NCBI GenBank assembly: GCA_040954595.2
Contig: CM082577.2
Span: forward strand, 1,550,001-1,614,000
Direction: 5' to 3'
Length of the DNA stretch: 64,000 bases
From: Balanoglossus misakiensis
Taxonomy: Eukaryota > Hemichordata
Notes under the pieces: model-generated
The model's database searches: none
Told to the model about the DNA's origin: nothing
The model's input: only the letters and a program-made list of their open reading frames with translations
Program-made: the position numbers and the translations under genes
Shown: one piece after another, positions 55,965-64,000 of the stretch
Numbering within the stretch: position 1 is the stretch's first letter
Layout of the letters: every line of letters begins with the position of its first letter

Positions 55965-58069
55965 ATCAAAAAACAACTTTGCCCTCATTATTTCACCAAC
56001 GCATTAACTTCTGCATCATCCATGTATGTGTTCCACATTGAGACATAACAAATTTCACTCAGTATATGTGTATACTTTCATTTTGCTTGCTACATGTACA
56101 TAAGCAAAACATGCATGTCTGTATAATGTGTCCTTAACATGATGATTTTGGAAATTTGATTTAATTTGAAAAAAATCATACATTGCTTGTTTTGTGCCAA
56201 CCCTGTCAAACTACAAGTGTGGGCTGCCACCTTTTGCATTTTTTTCATGATTTAACTTTCAAACTAAGATTGGTCCATTTATTACTGATGGGTATTATAT
56301 ATTATAAATTATCAATTTCTGATTGTGGCTATGCATTCATTTAATAAATGTGAACATTTTAAATAAATAATTTCATTGTGCTACACAAGCTCTTTCAGCC
56401 TCCTGTTGCAAGTGAGAATTTGCAGTGCTAACATGCACATCAGAAATAATCTTCACGAATTCAAAATTGTCTTCTGTCGGCAAGGGATAAGACGAAAATT
56501 TAAGTTATGCTATAATTGGCACAGACATTTAAACCAGAGTTTCATTTTGGTTTAGCAGGAACACTGTACACGAATTCTAAAAGTAACACGTCACCCATAC
56601 AGTACTTATACACTCAGTCAGTCAACAACAGATACCTGGGGTACTAAGCAACGTATAGGCTATTCAATTTTGCAATTTTCATATAAAACACCATGCATGT
56701 AGTACTGTTCGAAAACACTGAAATGTGACATGTTCACTGTCTGTGTACTGGGTTTTTCAACATGGGTGCTTAAGACTGAGACAAGAACAAGAAAGTTTAG
56801 CTGATAAAGAGACAAATACTCTGAAAATAAATTGGGGGTAAAGGTTATATACATCACTGCTGAATGGCGGTTGCACTGACATTGTACAGTTCATGGCAAA
56901 CACCCAGACCCTGAAGTCTGTTCCAGACTGACTGGCAAAATTGGCAATTCTAATACATGATATGTGATAATTTAGGAATAAATGTGAAACTATGGAGTTG
57001 GTGTCACGCAACATGTTTATTTGAAGTCCTAAGACAAAAGGAAATAGAATACTTCAGTCTCAGATCAATGTGCCTAATTTTTGCACAGCTTGTGCAGATG
57101 ACTACTGGAACTTAGTAGTTTTCCTTTAAATTTTCATTCAAACAAAAATCATGAATATACTGGTTACACTACAGCCAAACAGTACACCCAAAAATTCCAT
57201 TTTCACTGAAAATTTAACTACATGTATTTAGTTTAGTTTCGCTTTGATTTTATTTTCGCTTTCTCTTGCCAATATGCACTTATGTGTGTGCCTGTCAAGA
57301 ATTAGTCTAGTATCTAGCCGTATTTTGTCTAGACTAGTTCAGAATGGGAAATTGCAATACCAGTACTAAGTATTCTCTGGCTCACATTTATTGGTGTGGG
57401 CATTTCTATAGATATAACACTAGACCTAATTTGTCTGTGCAGGGAACTGTTTATTGGGGAACAAAGAGGCAGCTATGCATAACATAACATTTGCCCCTTT
57501 CAACAGAACAGTCAGTTCAGGGGAAATACATTCAAAATGAAACTAAGTATTCCACATTAGGGTATGTCTACTGTAATTGCATAAAAGCTATATCTCAAAT
57601 ACATGTATAGTTTTGTGGCAACAGGATAAAATACTTAGATCTGTGATAATCAGTAATATAATAATATTAATAAACTTTATTAAAAACTCTTTGCCAAGTT
57701 GTTTACACTAGCTTGAAGTTGCAGATTCTTGCAGCAAACCATGTTTATTGAATTTGAAAGTCATTCTGCAGTTGTCACACAAATACATTTGGAACGGTAC
57801 TAAAAATGATGCATTCAAATGTGAACATGAAGAAATGTGCATGGTATTGGCAGCAGTACTGCACTGCAGCTCATCTCGCGGTTTTGCCCCGGCCCGGTCG
57901 GTCGTCGCGCGCACGGTAATAGTGTTGTCGCGGGATTCACTGCGCTAAACCACGAACAACAAGCAAAACGGAACCTAAAGCCAAGTTTATAGATGAACTA
58001 TTACGAAACAGGCTAATGGCACAAGCATATACAGCTTCCTGTTGGCAATGTCTACAGCCCCGCAGGCCG
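55965..58069. other. Non-coding stretch upstream of RNF213 (presumed intron 1/intergenic)
   Basis: AT-rich up to about 57.8 kb and CpG-richer after that. No exon of a known gene was recognised. A small open frame ending YLCDNCRMTF... at 57708 on the minus strand, followed by AATAAA (plus-strand TTTATT near 57676), is noted as a doubtful terminal exon only. Confidence 0.55.
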
Positions 58070-58075
58070 CCAATT

Positions 58076-58349
58076 CCACAGGCGCGTGAATAGATGCTAT
58101 TTCAGTTTTTTAATGATAAATCAGTAGCTTAGACGATCCCCCGAATTTGCGTCAAACGAGCGCTCTCGCTATGTTCGGGCCTAGGCCTATACCCCACTGA
58201 CACACACAGAAATTTCTGTGTGTGTCAGTGGGGTATAGGCCTAGGCCCGAACATAGCGAGAGCGCTCGTTTGACGCAAATTCGGGGGATCGTCTAAGCTA
58301 CTGATTTATCATTAAAAAACTGAAATAGCATCTATTCACGCGCCTGTGG
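58076..58349. repeat. Perfect 274-bp palindrome (2 x 137 bp, no spacer)
   Basis: The 137 bases from 58076 are the exact reverse complement of the 137 bases ending at 58349, with the centre AAATTT at 58210-58215. I compared the arms base by base and saw no mismatch. CCAATTCC lies at both edges (58070-58077, overlapping the left arm by 2 bp, and 58350-58357), as an 8-bp target duplication would. There is no open frame. It may be a fold-back element, a recent inverted duplication or an assembly artefact. Confidence 0.93.
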
Positions 58350-58694
58350 CCAATTCCGGCCGGGCAGGCGACAATTTCCCCCCACGCGCACACATGTAGG
58401 CCATTTCAATGTCAAGTCATGGCCCGTCGTCGTCCGTGGTCAAGTGCTGAATATTCAAATAAATATATTCAAATGCAAATTTCTAGAGTATTCATAGATT
58501 TCTGTAAGAACTTAGGACAATTCAGAGTCCCCAACAGTTTTGTCTGTGCTCAGGCGCGGGATTCACGCGCCATTTTATGGCAGAGCTGATGTTTATTTGA
58601 CACCAAATCTGAGTTCTTGCACGGGCCGCCCGCAGGTCGTTCTGTGAAGTGAGCAGACGACTGTAAATTTGTGTTGAAAGTTGAACTTATTTAC

Positions 58695-58760
58695 CTGGAT
58701 CAATCGACGATTCTCTCACTCAAGTCGGTGAACCATTTCAAGTCAACAGCGGAGCAGCAC
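58695..58760 (-). promoter_or_regulatory. RNF213: Candidate non-coding first exon/promoter zone of RNF213
   Basis: On the minus strand GAATCGTCGATTGATCCAG is followed by a good donor GTAAATAAG at 58694. The surrounding 57.9-58.8 kb is richer in G, C and CpG than the rest, as promoters often are. This is inference from splice-site quality alone; the transcription start is not defined. Confidence 0.3.
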
Positions 58761-59880
58761 TAGAAAGCAAAACTCTATCTGTATTATGTTAGATATAATG
58801 CAAACTGCACGCAGCCGACATTGAGAGCCGACCGACTATGTATAGGTCTATAAAGTATGGGTCTTAATAGCTGGGTTTATCCCTGTGACGTCACAATTTC
58901 CGGGAATTTCCTTAACCCGAATCTGAAGTGAAATAAAAGTGAAACCTTGTCATTTGTGGAGGAATACATCACGATTTTGGATTAATGTTATAGTATTACG
59001 GCAAAGGAAAGTCATGCCTGATTTGATAGGGGATTTTGAAGTGTTTTAAAATGGTTTGTTTTCTTTTAAGTCTGACCTGATGCGCCCTCTACAGTCAAAT
59101 GTATTACAGTCTGTAACAACAAGTGTCACATGCATGCACGTCTCCGTATCGATATTTGATAAAGAAATCATTGAGAAAAAGAAACTTTTCTTGCTCACAG
59201 ATAGATAAATGAAGGTTAATCTGAAAGATATACTCAATAATTTCACTCTACGTTACTATTGTCACTTTCATTTTATGTTCATTGCCTCCATTTAAAAACG
59301 AAAGTAAACAATTTCCTTGAACCACAAAAGGTGACATGACACGGTCCAATGATTCAAACAGAATTTTTACTGATTCACAAAAAACGATGTGTCAGCGTTG
59401 TGCGGTAAAGTTGAATCCATCCATTCATGTGATAAATTAAAGCAGTTTCCTTGGTAACTATCAGCCCGTGCCATGCAGAAAATCAATATTTGCCCGCAGT
59501 CTGCTTGTCAGTCACCTTGCAACATATGTACATGTATATACATTTCCCCACCTCTTAAAATTCCAGACAGGTCTCAAAAGAAATTTTTTTGCCACTGTGA
59601 CGTTGGTAATCAATATCTGTCACTTCTGAAACAATGGTATTTCCAGTTTTTAATTGCAGCTGCCCACTCACCTGCTGGTCATTTTCTGGTCAAGGACGAA
59701 TTTTGGCAGTGTCAGCGCTTAGTCTTATAAAAAAAATATTTCAAGTCCATTTGGTGATCCCATGTAATTTTCCACAATGTATAATACATATATATATATC
59801 AACTACAAACAAGCTGACTGAGGAAACAATGATCATGACTTTGGCAAAAGAATAACTCGCAGACAGAAGATAGGGTCAAT
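58761..59880. other. Intergenic stretch between RNF213 and COQ7 ends
   Basis: Nothing gene-like was recognised. A TATATATATA run is near 59788-59797. The left part may belong to the RNF213 promoter; the right part ends at the COQ7 polyadenylation signal. Confidence 0.5.
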
Positions 59881-59888
59881 GTACACAT

Positions 59889-59894
59889 TTTATT
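59889..59894 (-). terminator. COQ7: Polyadenylation signal of COQ7 (AATAAA on minus strand)
   Basis: TTTATT on the plus strand, 328 bp beyond the COQ7 stop codon. It is the clearest signal in the region after the last exon. Confidence 0.5.
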
Positions 59895-60221
59895 TTCATT
59901 TAACTGTATACAAAAGAAACAAAGCAACCTGCAAAGGAACACACAGCCCTACATCAAAAAATCTGTTGAAAGTTAAATCTGCACTACCTGCAGAATCATT
60001 TCCATTTACTGTCTACCTTTCAGTCACAGAAAGTGCAAAAACACTGATATTTCTTTACAGAGTACAGAGCATTTCTTGCAAAACTGCAGTCAACAGGTCA
60101 TAAAAAATTACAAAAAACTGAGCACCACTATTTGATGAATGATTTTGCCCATAACAAAAACTCAACAATCCATTGTATGATTAGCCATGATCCATCCATC
60201 ACTGGTGTGAGTTCATGGTGT

Positions 60222-62331
60222 TTATATCCTTTCCGCAACCCATATGGCTCCCTTACATCCAAGTTTTATAGCGTTAGTGAGGGCTGCATACATAGGTGCC
60301 TGAAATGGAAAATAAGATGGTGAAATGGAAGATCCCCTGCAGATTGAAATTTCATGAAATACTTATTTCTTGTAAATGTAACATTTTGTTTAAAAATCTT
60401 TATTAAATTACAATTATTTATGTAGATTTATCAACAATATCGAAAGTCCACTGAAAAACACACACTTCACTGGCTTTTAAAGAAATGTTGTTGGTAAACT
60501 TTGACACAAAACAGTCGTTTAGGTCTTCATAAAATATGAATAGGTGCTTCGTAACTCCATGACCTTCTAAGGATGAAATCACTATACCTGCTGAGCATCA
60601 TGCTGTAATCCCGTGTCTAAATGCCCAAGTTCATCATCTCGGAACTTTTTGATTACATCCAACAGTTCTTTGTGTTTCTCTGGATCATCCTTGTACAGCG
60701 CCCTCAGTTGACTGTGAGAAGAAATGCATCAAATTAGCAACACCAACCTGATTGGCTAATGGGATTGAGTATTGCACCTTTCAAAGTCCGAATCTTGTGC
60801 AAATTTGTCACATGCATGACAGACTTTGGCGGCCGGAAGTCTTGAACTGTTTTGGAAAAGAGCTGTAAAATATATCTACCCACAGTTTCTCCACATGGGG
60901 ACTGTGATCCACCCTATTTAATCTTGTACTAGTGATACAATAGATTGTTCCTTAAATTTTTAAAACACAAAACCTGACCTTGTTATGTACATAAGTTAAA
61001 TTGTTTTCTATTTGAATTTGCTATATCATTCATAGTACCATACCATACCATACCCTACCCTACCATACCATACAAGATCAAATTCTTGTAGCCCTGAACC
61101 CCTTACACATGTTACATAAAAGTTTGTAAGATGTGAGAAATTCCGACCGGATGCAGAAATCACATTCAAAAACCTGATACCTGTCATAATGGTCGCCGAT
61201 AACTTCCTCCACAGCTACAGTGCATGCCATGGCTGCCTCTTTGCCCAACAGAGCTGACCCAGCTCCTGTGAAGACAGAAATGCAAATCACATCAATTGAA
61301 AGTTGCTGTCAATCACCACCTCTGATCAAGTATACCCTCAAGACAATATGTGAGTATACAGTTGCATATCACCCTTCATTTTATTCACTGTTTAGGATGT
61401 ACACGTACCGACCTATCGAAAAATCCAGCTACACATTCCACATGTACCAACCTAAAGCAAATCCGGCTACATTCCAGAATGGGAGGAGGAATGTCGGCCG
61501 CACTCGGTGCTCCGGAATCAATTCTTCAAACTTCTGCAGGTGTTCCTTCTCTTCATCCCACATTTCCTGTAAATTTCAACACACTTGACTGTCACTCACA
61601 TGACCTGCCTCAGCGTTGATGTAATCAACAATTTCTTTTCTCCAAAATCAGGAGCTATATATAAGGGCTCCAACTGGGAATATGGCCAGCATAATTAGTT
61701 TATTGTAAAATTCAATCAAAAGGAAAGTACAGATAATTGATACTCTGGAGAAAAATAAATTTTGGCAGGGTTTACTGTTAAGGCACGAGTTCCATAATGC
61801 CCCCACATCTAAATATTTTTGGCTGCCTAAAATTTTAGGCAAGATCTACCCTTCACACCCATACCTAACTAGGATCAACATAAACAGTATAACCCTGGTT
61901 ACCACACTGATGCTGTTCTCTGAACAAAACCTTACATCCAACCAGTAGGATCACATGATTTTGCAAACTGTCTTCACAATAACAACAACACAGAAGTACA
62001 GAAAAGAACCGTGTTTAGGCCCATTAGTATATCCCTCTCTCTTTCTGATAGGTCACTAGGTGATGAACAAGTTTCTCACCTGTATGACAGAACCTACAGA
62101 CGTGTTGCCCAGAACTGCCATCTGCCCTGCATATATTCGGTCAGCTCCTAGTTCACCTGCATGATCCACTCGTATAAACCTGTCAATCATATCTTTGGCT
62201 TCTTCGTCAGTATTTTCTGAGCCGAAGCATCTGTCAGGAGTTAGTCTCTGACTTCCACCATGGTTGACATGTAATCTATTTCTCACATGCCTACACAGCA
62301 TTGACGGTGTTCCATACAGCAGTCTCGCCAT
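60222..62331 (-). CDS. COQ7: 5-demethoxyubiquinone hydroxylase, mitochondrial (COQ7), complete
   Basis: Five exons: 62080-62331, 61452-61566, 61181-61265, 60588-60711 and 60222-60299 (stop TAA 60222-60224); 654 bp, 217 codons, the same length as human COQ7. The N-terminus ([18 protein letters not shown]) is basic and fits a mitochondrial presequence. Di-iron carboxylate ligands are visible: Glu in [18 protein letters not shown], ExxH in EKEHLQKF, Glu in [13 protein letters not shown] and ExxH in DDELGHLD. Other matches are [18 protein letters not shown] and the final AIWVAERI. The enzyme hydroxylates demethoxyubiquinone in the penultimate step of coenzyme Q synthesis on the inner membrane, together with COQ9. 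It is transcribed divergently from F8A. Confidence 0.97.
61036..61072. repeat. TACCA pentanucleotide microsatellite
   Basis: ACCAT/ACCCT pentamer units in COQ7 intron 3. Confidence 0.85.
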
Positions 62332-62802
62332 TGTGATTTCAGTATTATTTTATTATTTGTTGGACAATATGGGCCGTATGGGATTCCTAACCACAGTTTG
62401 AGTTACAAATCCTTTTCCCCGCTGGGGGCGCCAGTCAACAAATTCCTAGTACCCTTCAAAATTAATCCCTTGACCCAAAATTTGAGTGATCGGAGTGAAT
62501 CTCTTCAACGTTCTCTATCTTTTTGATCGTCGGTACCAGCTGAAAGTAAATGTAAAATATTGTGAACATAGTTATGACTTCAACTTTACGCACGTTAAAA
62601 AAAATGTTTCGAACCACCCGCCCTCGTGTATTTATGCGTGAAAGAGAAAGCCGACTGCCCCGGAGAATTCCAATGCAACTACACCATCTGACAAAACAAT
62701 CATGGCCATACCGTTAACACAGCAGTGTCAGCCGAGTAGGAGTACCGGTTAACACGCGAGCAGCTCAGGTCAGCTCAGTGCTGTTTTCATAAGTTTGTCA
62801 TC

Positions 62803-62838
62803 ATGGACGCAGCCATATTGGAAATCCGCATTGAATGA
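62803..62838 (+). other. Upstream ORF 1 of F8A (12 codons incl. stop)
   Basis: ATG at 62803 in a good context (CATCATGG) reads 11 codons to TGA 62836-62838. Its stop overlaps the ATG of a second upstream frame (TGATG). It matters only if transcription starts upstream of it. Confidence 0.4.
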
Positions 62839-62873
62839 TGGGAACTGGCGTTACTTACATTTATGCGCTTTGA
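62838..62873 (+). other. Upstream ORF 2 of F8A (12 codons incl. stop)
   Basis: ATG 62838-62840 overlaps the stop of the previous frame and reads 11 codons to TGA at 62871-62873, 30 nt before the F8A start. Confidence 0.4.
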
Positions 62874-62903
62874 CATTGGTTCCTCAAACGCTAGCTGTTT
62901 GTA

Positions 62904-63967
62904 ATGGAGAGGGACGTAGATTTCCTTGGCAGATACCGTGCAGTTTCGAGCAAATTGAAAAAGTAAGTACATTTCCTGTTCTCTGACGGCTCATCCATTA
63001 AAAATGTGTTTTAATGTACCCCCACTGCCCCAGTCCCTTCGCACCCATCATCCTGCAAAATCATATATCCGGGGGAGGGGCCACGGTTAAAATCGTTTTA
63101 CGTGCCGGTGATTTTTGACCTCCAAAAGTTGTAGAGAATCAGTGAAAGAACTAGAACTAGAATAACTTTCAACACCATGAACCCAGTATATGTTGCTACA
63201 ATATTTGAATGTACTACTGCTATTAACATGTTGTTACTTCTCGCTTTGTGTTACTAGGAGATTTCTGAGGAAGCCAAATGTAGCTGAAGCTAGTGGACAG
63301 TTCGGTGAGTTCAAGTTCACTGTTTTCTCAACACACCAGCATGAAGAAAATATCTTTACATCCCAGGCTTTTGCAAATGAAAATGGCCCATTCTCAGCCA
63401 TTGGATATTCAAAATGGCTAGTGGTTTTGTAACAGTATTTGTGCTCTCTCCAATGAGATCATTCTTTGTACTCTCATTAGGCACATTAGCCAGAACACTA
63501 GAAAATCAAGAGTGTGCACAGTATGCTGGTCTATGCTGTTTGGCCCAAGCAAGGTTTGTACAACACAGCTTGGAATTAACTTTGAAACCAATGCCTTGAT
63601 AACCTCACAAATTACATTATAGCCTCTGAGGGCACACATTGAGGAGTTAGATTGGCAGACGCTGTTCTTACTTTGTAGTAACACAAGGTATCAAGAAACT
63701 GATCAAACCATAGACTCTGGGCACAGAGTCTATGATCCCGCTTAACTAAGGCCAAGGGGGGATCTCTATAAGCTGTAATCTGTTGTGATTTCACATGTCA
63801 ATTCCAGATGTGAGCAGACGTTGGCCAACTACCCTGGAGAGGCGCACGCCATCACAGAGGCAGCACGGTTGTTCATACAAGCATCAGAAGCCGACAGGTC
63901 ACTGCAGTGTACGCACTTTGATGAACATCTCAATGCGGCCATCAACTGCTACAACCACGCTATAAGG
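62904..63967 (+). CDS. F8A1: 40-kDa huntingtin-associated protein (HAP40/F8A), N-terminal 4 exons
   Basis: Exons 62904-62962, 63258-63304, 63481-63553 and 63808-63967, phases continuous; the gene continues past the window. Start MERDVDFLGRYRAVSSKLKK, then RFLRKPNVAEASGQFG, ECAQYAGLCCLAQAR and EAHAITEAARLFIQASEAD. These match vertebrate F8A (RFLRKPNVAE..EQFG, RAQECLPYAAWCQLAVAR, GEALALTEAARLF). HAP40 is a helical-repeat protein that clamps between the huntingtin HEAT domains and stabilises huntingtin; it also links huntingtin to Rab5 endosomes. The mammalian genes I know are intronless copies inside or near F8; this one has introns, as expected of the ancestral gene. The last donor is GTACGT at 63968. 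Confidence 0.93.
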
Positions 63968-64000
63968 GTACGTGCACATAGCCCCAGTGGCCTCAATCAC

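Larger units (their letters stand above)
62332..62903. promoter_or_regulatory. Shared divergent promoter region of COQ7 and F8A
   Basis: The two start codons are 572 bp apart and face away from each other, so the promoters of both genes and their 5' UTRs must fit here. It contains CpG-bearing stretches (CCGCTGGGGGCGCCAG, ACACGCGAGCAGC) and a GCAGCCATATTGG motif resembling a YY1 site near 62808-62820. No TATA box was identified in an obvious position. Confidence 0.6.

Overview
The window is animal nuclear DNA: AT-rich, gene-sparse, with many short exons bounded by GT-AG splice sites and introns full of microsatellites and small transposons. The proteins are close to vertebrate PCYT2, RNF213, COQ7 and F8A/HAP40. 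The introns contain tRNA-derived SINEs and many ACATGTA-type octamers, which fits a marine invertebrate, perhaps an invertebrate deuterostome such as a lancelet or hemichordate. The species cannot be fixed from the sequence.

Layout. (1) 1-3.9 kb, plus strand: the last four coding exons and 3' UTR of PCYT2, the CTP:phosphoethanolamine cytidylyltransferase of the Kennedy pathway. (2) 3.9-6.2 kb: a tail-to-tail intergenic stretch with repeats. (3) 6.2-54.4 kb, minus strand: one giant gene, RNF213 (mysterin), reconstructed as 87 coding exons of which a transcript can use 86, giving about 6,150 residues against about 5,200 in human. All consecutive splice phases agree. Order from the N-terminus: zinc ribbon; very long Q-rich exon with two polyglutamine runs and a ZC3H7/HELZ-like Cys-rich module; CBM20-like region; helical stalk with a UBA-like insertion; AAA+ motor with three visible P-loops; RING finger; RZ finger; C-terminal helical region. 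(4) 54.4-58.7 kb: probably the 5' UTR intron of RNF213, holding a 966-bp non-autonomous hAT-like transposon with an 8-bp target duplication and a perfect 274-bp palindrome. (5) 60.2-62.3 kb, minus: a complete five-exon COQ7 gene of 217 codons for ubiquinone synthesis. (6) 62.9-64.0 kb, plus: the first four exons of F8A/HAP40, the huntingtin partner, divergent from COQ7 across about 570 bp and running off the window.

The most striking observation is in RNF213. The exon encoding the zinc-binding core of the RZ finger is present twice in tandem (12010-12107 and 11839-11939), separated by only 70 nt. Both copies run from phase 0 to phase 2, so including both breaks the frame. They therefore look like mutually exclusive exons that would swap the RZ-finger core, the part of RNF213 tied to its non-canonical ubiquitylation activity. 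The ZC3H7/HELZ-like module and the UBA-like insertion are two further departures from the human protein.

The four genes are functionally unrelated (lipid synthesis, giant ubiquitin ligase/ATPase, coenzyme Q, huntingtin scaffold); nothing suggests an operon or cluster.
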